Of a stretch of DNA of 64,000 nucleotides, positions 35,691-43,798 are shown in pieces. This DNA is from CAVZBW01 sp963778465 (GTDB lineage: Bacteria > Actinomycetota > Acidimicrobiia > Acidimicrobiales > RAAP-2), in assembly GCA_963778465.1 (NCBI GenBank), contig CAVZUK010000003.1:2232001-2296000 (forward strand). The letters are read 5' to 3'. The stretch's first letter is position 1, and the number at the start of each line of letters is the position of its first letter. The position numbers and the translations under genes are program-made. The notes beneath the pieces were generated by a model that was not told the origin of the DNA, did not search any database, and was given only the letters and a program-made list of their open reading frames with translations.

Positions 35691-36865
35691 TGGAGATCGC
35701 CTTCACCACCGAACAGGCCGCCTTCCGCGACGAGCTCCGTGCGTACCTCGATCGGATGATGACCCGGGAGCTGACGGCCGAGCTGGCGAGCGGGGGAGAG
35801 GGGGGCGGGCCCGAGTTCCGCAAGGCCATGAAGCAGATGGGCGCGGACGGCCTGCTCGGGGTGAGCTGGCCGAAGCGCTACGGCGGTCAGGAGCGGTCGG
35901 CCGTCGAGCAGTTCATCTTCGCCGACGAGGTGCAGGCGGTCGGGTTCCCGTTGCCGTTCCTGACCCTCAACACCGTCGGGCCGATGATCCGCGAGTTCGG
36001 TACCGACGAGCAACGCGACGACTTCTGCTCCCGCATCCTGGCCGGCGACCTGATCTTCGCCATCGGCTACTCGGAGCCCGATGCCGGGACCGACCTGGCC
36101 TCGCTGAAGACGGCGGCGTTCCGCGACGGCGACGAGTGGGTGATCCGTGGCCAGAAGATGTGGACGAGCCTGGCCCAGTACGCCGACTACGTCTGGCTGG
36201 CGGCCCGCACCGATCCCGATGCCCGCAAGCATGCCGGCCTGTCGGTCTTCCTCGTGCCCACGTCGGCTCCGGGGTTCTCCCGGCAGACGGTGCGCACGGT
36301 CGGGGGCACCACCACCAACGCCACCTTCTACGACGACGTCCGGGTCCCCGCCGACCACCTGATCGGCGGCGAGAACAACGGCTGGAAGCTCATCACCGGC
36401 CAGCTCAATCACGAGCGGGTATCGCTCATGACGAGCGGTCGGCTGCAGCGCGACATCGCCGACGTCGCGGCCTGGGCCCGGGAGGCCACGGTCGACGGAG
36501 GCCGGGTCATCGACGTCCCCTGGGTGCAGCAGGCGCTGGCCGAGCTCTACGCCAAGGCCTCCGTGCTCCGGCTGATGAATTGGCGCCAAGCGTGGTCCGC
36601 CGACCGCGGCCAGCGGCACATGGCCGACTCGTCTTCGATCAAGGTCTTTGGGAGCGAGCTCAAGATGGACGCCTACCGCCGGCTGATCGAGGTGCTCGGC
36701 ACCGCCGGCGTCCTCAGGCGGGGAAGCCCCGGCGAGGTGCTCCAGGGGCGGATCGCCACGGCCTACCTCAACGGGCTCATCCTCACCTTCGGCGGGGGGA
36801 CCAACGAGGTCCAGCGCGACATCATCGCCATGGCCGGCATCGGCATGCCCCACTACAAGGACTGA
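35690..36865 (+). CDS. Acyl-CoA dehydrogenase, FadE alpha-type subunit
   Basis: 391-residue acyl-CoA dehydrogenase. Marks are IGYSEPDAGTDLASLKTAA, IRGQKMWTSLAQYADYVWLAART and the C-terminal LTFGGGTNEVQRDIIAMAGIGMP. In that motif the catalytic-Glu position before Gly-Thr is Gly, as in actinobacterial FadE proteins that work as unequal pairs with a second subunit. The gene 8 bp downstream is such a partner. In mycobacteria these heterotetramers shorten steroid side chains, which fits the adjacent Baeyer-Villiger enzyme. GGGGG precedes the ATG. Confidence 0.9.
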   Translation: MEIAFTTEQAAFRDELRAYLDRMMTRELTAELASGGEGGGPEFRKAMKQMGADGLLGVSWPKRYGGQERSAVEQFIFADEVQAVGFPLPFLTLNTVGPMIREFGTDEQRDDFCSRILAGDLIFAIGYSEPDAGTDLASLKTAAFRDGDEWVIRGQKMWTSLAQYADYVWLAARTDPDARKHAGLSVFLVPTSAPGFSRQTVRTVGGTTTNATFYDDVRVPADHLIGGENNGWKLITGQLNHERVSLMTSGRLQRDIADVAAWAREATVDGGRVIDVPWVQQALAELYAKASVLRLMNWRQAWSADRGQRHMADSSSIKVFGSELKMDAYRRLIEVLGTAGVLRRGSPGEVLQGRIATAYLNGLILTFGGGTNEVQRDIIAMAGIGMPHYKD

Positions 36866-36872
36866 GGCGCGC

Positions 36873-37983
36873 GTGGACTTCAACTTCACGGAGGACGAGC
36901 AGGAGGTCGCCACCCTGGCGCGGCAGATCCTCGGGGACCGTGTCACCAACGAGCACTTGAAGGCCGTGGAGGCGTCCGGCAAGCGCTACGACGCCGACCT
37001 GTGGCGCGAGCTGGCCGGGGCCGACCTGCTCGGCCTGGCCGTGCCCGAGGAGTCGAGTGGCTCCGACGTGGGCTTCCTCGCGTTGTGCCTGTTCCTGCAG
37101 GAGGTCGGGCGTGCGGTCGCCCCGGTGCCCGCCCATGCCGCCCTGGTGCTCGGCGCGCTGCCGATCGCGGCAATTCGGTGGCGAGGCCGACCGCGCCCTC
37201 CTGCAAGACATCGTGGCCGGGGAGAGGATCGTCACCGCGGCCCTCGCCGAGTACGAGTCGAGCGATCCTCTGTCGCCCACCGTACGGGCGACGGGTGCGG
37301 GCGGGGACGCAACGCTGACCGGCGTCAAGGCCATGGTCCCCTACGCCTCCGAGGCGACCCACCTGCTGGTCGCCGCGGCCGGAGACGGCGGATCCGGGCT
37401 CTGGGTGGTCGAGGCCGGCGCGGACGGACTGACCATCGCCCCGCAGATCACCCCCGACCGCCAGCCGTACGCCGAGGTGCGGCTCGCGGGGACGCCGGCT
37501 CGCCGGTTCGCCGGCGCCGACGGCCTCGCCTGGCTCGTCGAGCGGGCCACGGCCGCCCGCTGCATGATGCAGCTCGGGGTGGTCGAGAAGGCGCTCGAGA
37601 TGACCGGTGCCTACAGCCGGGAGCGTGTGCAGTTCGACCGGCCGATCGGCAGCTTCCAGGCCGTGCACCAGCGGGCGGCCGACGCCTACATCCAGGTGGA
37701 GGCGATCCGCCTCACTGCGTGGGAAGCGGCGTGGAGGCTCTCCCGGGATCTCCCCGCCACCGAGCACGTCACCATCGCCAAGTACCTGGCGGCCGAGGGC
37801 GGGCAGTTCGCCTCCTATGCCTGCCAGCATCTCCACGGCGGCGTCGGCATCGACGTCGACTATCCCCTGCACCGGTACTTCCTCTGGGCGGTCCAGCTCG
37901 AGCACGAGCTCGGCTCTGCCCGCCATCAGCTCGACAACCTCGGGCGACGGATCGCCGAGCAGGGGCTGCCCGAGGCGTCGTAG
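36873..37983 (+). pseudogene. Acyl-CoA dehydrogenase, FadE beta-type subunit, frameshifted
   Basis: Starts at GTG 36873 (MDFNFTEDEQEVATLARQIL) and reads normally to VLGALPIAA near 37170. There the frame breaks; the remainder continues in another frame from QFGGEADRALLQDIVAG to LDNLGRRIAEQGLPEAS at 37983. Removing one G at about 37168-37170 restores a full-length protein of about 370 residues ending with QHLHGGVGIDVDYPLHRYF, characteristic of the beta subunit of paired FadE enzymes. Both halves look under selection, so the shift is either very recent or a sequence error. As given, the protein would be truncated. Confidence 0.85.
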
Positions 37984-38062
37984 CGGTTCGCTCGGCGCCG
38001 TCTCCGCGGAGTGCGGTCCCGGTCGTCGACGCAGGGCCCGGTCCGAGCGCTCGGCCCAGGGC

Positions 38063-38911
38063 TCAATCCGAGAGGCGGGCGACCCGGCGGAACATGTGGC
38101 GGGTGGCGTCGAGCAGGTCGTGGTGCACCCCGAGACCTTCGGCGAGATCGAGGGTGGCATCGAGGTCCTTCGAGGCGAGCCGGTCCAGGTGATCCATCAT
38201 CTCCCGCTGCTCGGCCGGCGCGTCGAGGGGCAGCGGCTCGGGTCCACCGAACGCGAACGGTGACAGCGCCTGATCGAGAACACCGGTCTCGGCGATGACG
38301 TGCCGGAGCGCCGATCCGTCGACGCCCGAGCGGTGCGCCAGGTCGATCGCCTCGTGGACGGCGGCCATCATGGCGTAGCCGGTCGCGTTGCGAGCGAGCT
38401 TGAGGGCCATGCCCGCGCCCAGCGGTCCGGCGTGGAGGACCTCCTTCGAGAACCCGGCCAGCACCGGCCGAGCCCGGTCGACGACCGCAGCCGGCCCGCC
38501 GACCATCGTGAGCAGGGTCCCCTGCTGCGCCCCGGGCTCGCCGCCGCTGATGCCGGCGTCGATGACGGAGACGCCCGACTCTTCGCCGGCAGCGGCCAGG
38601 TCGGTGATCGTCGCCAAGGTGACCGTGGTGTGGACGGCGACGATGGCACCCGGCTCGACCGTGGCCAGCACGCCCGAGGGGCCGGTGACGGCGTCGAGCG
38701 CTTGGGTGTCGTCGAACACGACGATGCAGACGACATCGGCGCCGAGCGCGGCCTCGCCGGCCGACCTCGCTCCCGTCGCGCCGCGTGCCACTCGGGTCGC
38801 GACCGCCGCAGGATCGACGTCGTGCACCCGCACCTCGTGACCGGTGCCGACGAGGTTGTCGGCCATCGGGCCGCCCATCCTCCCGAGCCCCACGACGGCG
38901 ACCGTCGTCAT
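38063..38911 (-). CDS. Beta-hydroxyacid dehydrogenase family (3-hydroxyisobutyrate dehydrogenase-like)
   Basis: 282-residue NAD(P)-dependent enzyme. N-terminal VAVVGLGRMGGPMADNLV (glycine motif GLGxMG), substrate motif DAGISGGEPGAQQGTL, and the catalytic Lys in GMALKLARNATGYAMM are all present; the C-terminal domain is helical. It oxidises beta-hydroxyacids or reduces semialdehydes. Start ATG 38911 overlaps the stop of the CMD-like gene (ATGA), so the two form a small operon transcribed against the acyl-CoA dehydrogenases. Confidence 0.9.
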   Translation of the reverse strand: MTTVAVVGLGRMGGPMADNLVGTGHEVRVHDVDPAAVATRVARGATGARSAGEAALGADVVCIVVFDDTQALDAVTGPSGVLATVEPGAIVAVHTTVTLATITDLAAAGEESGVSVIDAGISGGEPGAQQGTLLTMVGGPAAVVDRARPVLAGFSKEVLHAGPLGAGMALKLARNATGYAMMAAVHEAIDLAHRSGVDGSALRHVIAETGVLDQALSPFAFGGPEPLPLDAPAEQREMMDHLDRLASKDLDATLDLAEGLGVHHDLLDATRHMFRRVARLSD

Positions 38912-39273
38912 GACCCGCCCGCTCCGGCGATGACCTCTTCGCTCACCCGGAAGAGGTCGCCGCTGCTCGGGTAGCCGACGTAGGGGACGAGGTGCACGAC
39001 GATCTCGCGGACCTGCTCTACGGTGAGCTCACCGGCGGTCAACGCTCGCGCGAACTGGCTGCCGAGCGTCTCGAAGCGGTGCTGGGCGGCGAGGACTCCC
39101 ATTGTCAGCAGCCGCCGACTCGGCACGTCGAGCGCGGGACGCGACCACACCTCGGCGAAGAGCTGTTCCAGCATCAGGTCGAAGAACGGGGCCTGGCCCC
39201 GCTCGAAGACGAGGGCGTCGTCGCCGTAGACCTCCCGGTAGACGGCGAGGCCACGCTCCCAACGGTCGGTCAT
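38908..39273 (-). CDS. Carboxymuconolactone decarboxylase-like protein
   Basis: 121-residue all-helical protein with the CMD/AhpD-like core: SRRLLTMGVLAAQHRFETLGSQFARAL and VREIVVHLVPYVGYPSSGDLF. The redox Cys pair of AhpD is absent, which points to a decarboxylase-like or non-redox role. AAGGAGG lies seven bases before the ATG at 39273, a strong start. Coupled to the dehydrogenase that follows. Typical of small helper enzymes in aromatic or ring-cleavage pathways. Confidence 0.85.
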   Translation of the reverse strand: MTDRWERGLAVYREVYGDDALVFERGQAPFFDLMLEQLFAEVWSRPALDVPSRRLLTMGVLAAQHRFETLGSQFARALTAGELTVEQVREIVVHLVPYVGYPSSGDLFRVSEEVIAGAGGS

Positions 39274-39534
39274 CGGTCCTCCTTCACGGGCGTGGCGGCC
39301 GGGCGAACGGCGTCGAGCTGGCCCGCCTGCCCAACCCCTTGTCCCGCCAGGCCCCACGTGAGGTGACCGCTGGTCGCTCGGACACCGTTGGACTGACGCT
39401 GGCTGCGGTTCATTATGACGTTGTCGAGGTGGTGGCCGGCACCGATGGCTACCGTGCTCGCGGGAATGGACCGGGGCGATCGACCCCGGGCGGACCGGAC
39501 GACGGCACCGTCAGCTGATCCATGGAGGACCGAG

Positions 39535-40200
39535 ATGAGAGCAGCCCGCGTCGAGAACGGCGAGGTCCGGGTGGTCGAGGTGCCCGAGCCGTCGCCCGGT
39601 CCCGGTGAGGCGCTGGTGCGGATCGCCACGGCGGGCGTCTGCCACTCCGATCTCCACCTGTCCAGGGGCGACTGGTTCGGCATGCAGGTGCCCGAGCTCG
39701 GCCACGAGGCCATCGGCACCGTCACGGCGCTCGGTCCCGGAGCCGAGGGGCCCGTGCAGGCGGGGGATCGGGTCATTCTCGGGCTCGGTGGCAGCGGGGG
39801 CGGCTACTGGTGCGGCGCCCGCGAGTACTGCCTCGGCGGCTCGCCGCGGCACTGCGCCCGGAGCAAGCCGATCAGGGGTGTCTTCGCCGAGCAGTTCGCG
39901 CTGTACGCGCCCGGTCTCGTGGTGCTGCCCGACGAGGTTGGCGACCGACAGGCGCCGCTAGCCTGCGGCGGGTCCAGCTGAGCGCGGCGTTCGGGTACCG
40001 GGTCCTCGCGATCGACATCGGTCCCGAGCGACTGGCGTTCGCCACCTCCCTCGGCGCCGAGCGAGCGGTCGAGCCCGGGAACCTCACGAGCCCGCGGAAG
40101 AGGTGGGTGGCATGCACGCCAGCCTCGTGTTCTCGGCCCGCATCGAGTCGTTCCAGGCCGGGCTCGACGTGTTGCGCAAGGCGGGGCTGTTCGTGCGGCT
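39535..40200 (+). pseudogene. Zinc alcohol dehydrogenase remnant
   Basis: The N-terminal half is intact from ATG 39535: MRAARVENGEVRVVEVPEP, GVCHSDLHLSRGDW, LGHEAIGTV, then VVLPDEVGDRQAPLACGG, where a stop follows at 39979-39981. Further pieces of the same protein follow in other frames: VQLSAAFGYRVLAIDIGPERL, then MHASLVFSARIESFQAGLDVLRK up to about 40200. About 35 residues of the nucleotide-binding domain (GVTAYK region and GxGGLG) are deleted. The C-terminus is lost where the ABC transporter gene begins. A dead Thr/alcohol-dehydrogenase-type gene with at least two deletions. Confidence 0.8.
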
Positions 40201-40888
40201 ATCGCCGTGCTCCGGATCGGGACCGCACGGACAGCTGACCCTTCTTGATCCACAGGGTGCGCTCCGCGCGACGAGCGATCGTGCTGTCGTGCGTCACGAA
40301 GATGATCGTGATGCCCCGTTCACGCCACAACGACTCCAAGAGGTTGACGATGTCATCTCTCGTCTGCTCGTCGAGGTTCCCTGTCGGCTCGTCGGCCAAC
40401 AGGACACGTGGCTCCTTCACGAGTGCGCGGGCGATCGCCACGCGTTGCTGTTGTCCCCCCGAGAGCTCGGAAGGGAGGTGCACGGCCCGGTTGCCGAGCT
40501 GGACGTCCTCGAGCGCCTGGTGCGCCCGCGTGCGCCGGACGTTCGTGGGCACCTTCAAGGGCACCAGGGCCGTCTCCACGTTCTCCGCGGCGGTGAGGGT
40601 GGGAATGAGATTGAACGTCTGGAAGACGAACCCGAACGCTTCGGCCCGCAGATCGGCCAGCTGGTCCTCTTTCATTCCCGCAAGATCGGCGCCCTCGAAG
40701 TAGACGTGGCCCGAGCTCGGGCGATCCAGGCCACCGAGCATCTGCAAGAGGGTCGTCTTCCCCTGACCGGTAGGGCCTTGGACCGCCAACATCTCACCGG
40801 CCTGGATCTCGAAGTTGACGTCGTTGAGCGCCACGACACTGCGCTTGCGCTGCTCGAACCGCTTCGAGACGTGCTCTAACCGATACAC
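40199..40888 (-). CDS. ABC transporter ATP-binding protein (LolD/MacB type)
   Basis: 229-residue ATPase. Walker A GPTGQGKTT, Q-loop VFQTFNLIPTLT, signature LSGGQQQR, Walker B VLLADEPTGNLD and the H-loop VTHD are complete. The sequence class matches the MacB/LolD/FtsE group that powers mechanotransmission or peptide/lipoprotein export rather than import. It lies 29 bp downstream of the permease gene at 40918, so the two form the transporter. Its 3' end abuts the dead alcohol dehydrogenase. Confidence 0.92.
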   Translation of the reverse strand: MYRLEHVSKRFEQRKRSVVALNDVNFEIQAGEMLAVQGPTGQGKTTLLQMLGGLDRPSSGHVYFEGADLAGMKEDQLADLRAEAFGFVFQTFNLIPTLTAAENVETALVPLKVPTNVRRTRAHQALEDVQLGNRAVHLPSELSGGQQQRVAIARALVKEPRVLLADEPTGNLDEQTRDDIVNLLESLWRERGITIIFVTHDSTIARRAERTLWIKKGQLSVRSRSGARR

Positions 40889-40917
40889 ACCGTTCTCCCG
40901 TCACTTTCCCTTTGGCG

Positions 40918-42375
40918 CTACTCGACCTGCCGGAGGGCGTCGGCGGGGCGAAGCCGGGCGGCGCGCCACGCTCCGAAGGCGCCGGCGATCAACCCGCCCG
41001 CGATGGCCAGGACGATGGCCAGGGCGACGGCACCTCCCTGGATCGGGGCGCTCAGATGCACGAGGACGGTGTGGGTCAGGTCCGCCGCCCGAGCTCCGAA
41101 GCCGCCGCCGGTCGGTCGGCCGGAGGGGGCATTGGCTCCCCTGAACCCGCCATTGCCACCGTTGAACCCGCCGGGGGGCCCGTTCGTCGACCCTCCGGTT
41201 GCGAAAGAGGGGCCGACGGTCGCCGACAGGGTCGGTGCGACGAGGCTCACGACCTCCGCTCCGATGATGCCGAGGATGATGCCGAGGATGCCGCCGGCGA
41301 TGCCGAGCGCCGCCCCCTCGCTCATGACCTGTCCCACCACTCGCCGGGTCCGCCAGCCGATCGCCTTGAGCGTCCCAAACTCCCGGACCCTACGAGAGAC
41401 CGCTGCGACCATGAGCAGGGCGGCAACCAGGAAGGCGGCGATCAACACCAGGATCGACAGCCACTTGCCGAGCGTGTTGGCGAGGTTCGAGGCGCTCGAA
41501 AGAGAGCCGGACACTTCGTTCGCGAGATCGGAGGAGGTGGTGATGGTCGCCCCGGGAAGGAGGGTCTTCAGCTCCTTCTGGACGCTCGATACCTCGGATG
41601 CGCTGGTCGCGCTGACGTAGATCGTGGTGACCTTGCCGGAGAGGCTCGCGAGGCTCTGGGCCTCGCGCAGTGTCACGTAGACGTCGGCCGCCGTCGCCGA
41701 GGACGACGACACCTTGGCGATGCCGATGACGGTCAGCGCGTTGGTGTCCAGCGTGAAGGTCGACCCCACCTTGAGGCTGTGCCCGCTCGCATACGTGGAC
41801 GACACGATGGCGTCGCTGGTGGCGGCGGCGGAGGAGAAGTACTTCCCCGACACGATCTGCGAGGAGGACAGGGCCCCGATCCCGGTTGACGTCGGCTGGA
41901 CCCCCATCAGCGACGTGGTCGTGAGGTCGATGTTCGGGAAGCCGCCCGACGTGGAGCCCGACGAGCTACCGAAGGTTCCCGAGATGTGCGTCACCTGGAG
42001 TCCGAGACTGGCCGCGGTGGCGTTGACACCGCTGACCCTCCGGGCGGCGGCGACGTCCGCCTGGCTGAGGGTGCCAGATCCCACCGTTGGACGAATGGTG
42101 GTCCGGTCGATCGTGCCGGAGCCGGAGCCGGAGGGCGCCTGACCAGGCCCTCCGAACCGCTGACCAAACTGTCCACCCGTGGTCGTCTTGGTGACCGTGA
42201 TGTCGGTCCCGACCCCGTACAGCGAGTGCAAGACCTTGGTCTGCGCGGTCTTGACGCCGCTCGAGGCCGCACTGACCGTGATAACGAGGCCGATGCCGAC
42301 GGCGAGCCCAATAGCGACAACCAAAGCCTGGCGATGTCGGCGCCGCAATTCGCGGAAGAGGTAGGTGAAGAGCAA
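40918..42375 (-). CDS. ABC transporter permease (MacB/FtsX type)
   Basis: About 485 residues. One N-terminal helix (ALVVAIGLAVGIGLVITVSAASSG) is followed by a large extracytoplasmic domain rich in Ser/Thr/Ala and then three C-terminal helices with the FtsX motif SRRVREFGTLKAIGWRTRRVV. A loop between helices is a Gly/Asn/Pro-rich stretch (GGFNGGNGGFRGANAPSG), apparently disordered. The TTG at 42375 after GAAGGGAG gives MLFTYLFRELRRRHRQ, a typical start; an ATG at 42543 would add an unlikely tail. Forms an exporter with the ATPase at 40199. Cargo unknown. Confidence 0.88.
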   Translation of the reverse strand: MLFTYLFRELRRRHRQALVVAIGLAVGIGLVITVSAASSGVKTAQTKVLHSLYGVGTDITVTKTTTGGQFGQRFGGPGQAPSGSGSGTIDRTTIRPTVGSGTLSQADVAAARRVSGVNATAASLGLQVTHISGTFGSSSGSTSGGFPNIDLTTTSLMGVQPTSTGIGALSSSQIVSGKYFSSAAATSDAIVSSTYASGHSLKVGSTFTLDTNALTVIGIAKVSSSSATAADVYVTLREAQSLASLSGKVTTIYVSATSASEVSSVQKELKTLLPGATITTSSDLANEVSGSLSSASNLANTLGKWLSILVLIAAFLVAALLMVAAVSRRVREFGTLKAIGWRTRRVVGQVMSEGAALGIAGGILGIILGIIGAEVVSLVAPTLSATVGPSFATGGSTNGPPGGFNGGNGGFRGANAPSGRPTGGGFGARAADLTHTVLVHLSAPIQGGAVALAIVLAIAGGLIAGAFGAWRAARLRPADALRQVE

Positions 42376-42615
42376 GGACGGAGAGCTCCCTTCGAAAGGC
42401 ACGCAGGAAGGAAAGGACACCGGAAGTTGAACGGTTGCACCTGTGCGCCGGCTTGGAGCAGGCGTACGTGTGACTGTGAAGGGTGACCGGTGGGGCTTCG
42501 GCCGGTCGATCGACTGCTGGCCGACCCCACTCCGGGCGTGCACAGGGCATTGCCAGCCGGCTCTCAGCTTTCGTACAGGTGCGACTTCGAAGATGACGAA
42601 TCCGCCCGCTGATCG

Positions 42616-43449
42616 ATGACGGTGTTCGACCCACTTCCCGCCTTCGCTTCACCGCGGTTGCGGCCATCGTCGTCGCGCTCGGCGACTCTGGGCTACTTCG
42701 TCTTCATCCCCCACGCCGTCGTGGACCGATCGACGATGTCCGCCCTGGCGGTCTCCGAGACCGGGTTGCCGGGCATCTCGCCTGCGCCCAAGGCCGAGCG
42801 GACGGCTTCGGGCTCGTCGTCCGCGTTTGCTGCGTTGAAGGAGGCCGCAACGAAGGATCCCGCGGCCACGGGGGTCTACGAGGTCCAGTGGAGGGGGACC
42901 TCGAAGTCCCAGAGGTCGGCGGTGTTCGCCATTCAGCTGGTGCCGAACGAGGCCACGGCCTCGGCGCTCGGCGGCGAAGCTCGGAAGCAGTACAGCTCGC
43001 CGGATGCGCTGAAGGGTTCCTCGTACAAGTACATCGGGCATTTCCCGACGGGCATCGCAGGAGCGATCGGTTCGTCCTTCGCGGGAACGTCCGACACCTC
43101 GGCCCGAGCCTATGTGGAGGTCCTTCGGGTGGGAAGGGTCGTCATGATCGAGTTCGTCGCCTCGCCCGTCTCCGGGCTCTCGGCGTCCGACGCCGCTTCT
43201 CTCGGGCATCGCGAGTGGTCGCTCCTGCGACGAGTGGAGCCGGGGTTCACCCTGACGTCGACCGCCTACCCCGAGCTTGCCACACTGCTCTACTGGTCTG
43301 GCTTTGTGTTCTTGGTGACGGTCGTCGGTCTTGCGATCTGGAGTGGTCGCGGGGTCGCTCGGGCCCGCGCCCGGCGACGCGTGTCGCTGGTCCGCTATGG
43401 CCACCGTTCCCGCGGCAGCAAGACCCTGCGCCGCCATTCGTTGCGCTGA
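42616..43449 (+). CDS. Membrane-anchored protein of unknown function
   Basis: 277-residue protein, family not recognised. A soluble, probably extracytoplasmic domain of about 200 residues is followed by a transmembrane helix (LLYWSGFVFLVTVVGLAIW) and a basic Arg-rich cytoplasmic tail. The 5' end is doubtful. Another frame across 42640-42690 encodes a good hydrophobic segment (LRFTAVAAIVVALG), and joining it to GYFVFIPHAVV would need a one- or two-base shift near 42690. It is divergent from the MacB-like exporter and may work with it. Confidence 0.55.
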   Translation: MTVFDPLPAFASPRLRPSSSRSATLGYFVFIPHAVVDRSTMSALAVSETGLPGISPAPKAERTASGSSSAFAALKEAATKDPAATGVYEVQWRGTSKSQRSAVFAIQLVPNEATASALGGEARKQYSSPDALKGSSYKYIGHFPTGIAGAIGSSFAGTSDTSARAYVEVLRVGRVVMIEFVASPVSGLSASDAASLGHREWSLLRRVEPGFTLTSTAYPELATLLYWSGFVFLVTVVGLAIWSGRGVARARARRRVSLVRYGHRSRGSKTLRRHSLR

Positions 43450-43556
43450 GCGCATGATGTGCTCGCGACATGGCCTCGGTGGCCGACGCCGGGTGGGTTC
43501 TCCGATCCACAGCGGGCGTTGATCGGACACCCAGTGACGGGGGAGAAACTGGGTGA

Positions 43557-43769
43557 GTGGCCGATCGGATCCTCGTTGTCTCGAACCACAGGACCGATCG
43601 GCGAGAGAAGACACGCCCGAGCGGGCGAAGAAGCCTGCTCCTCGGGCGCGGCGACTATCTGAGGAAACCATTCAGCATCGAGGGGCTCCGCGCAGCGGTG
43701 CGGGCTATCTTCCGGCGTCTGGACGAACGGGAAGGCCACCTGTCGAGTGAACCCCGGACGCGGAGCTGA
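43557..43769 (+). pseudogene. Response regulator remnant with deleted receiver core
   Basis: A 70-codon frame (GTG 43557) starts ADRILVVSNHRTDR, like the first strand of a receiver domain, and later reads DYLRKPFSIEGLRAAVRAIFRRLDE, the classical last helix with the conserved Lys-Pro. The middle, with the phospho-acceptor Asp, is missing and replaced by Arg-rich noise, and no output domain follows. The simplest reading is a response regulator gene with an internal deletion. Confidence 0.6.
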
Positions 43770-43798
43770 GGCGGAGGTCGGGTGCCGGCTCCGTGCCC

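Noticed and set aside
39274..39534. Promoter TTGGAC-N17-CATTAT before the dead alcohol dehydrogenase
   Set aside because: The -35 is a weak match and the gene downstream is dead; not listed as a feature.
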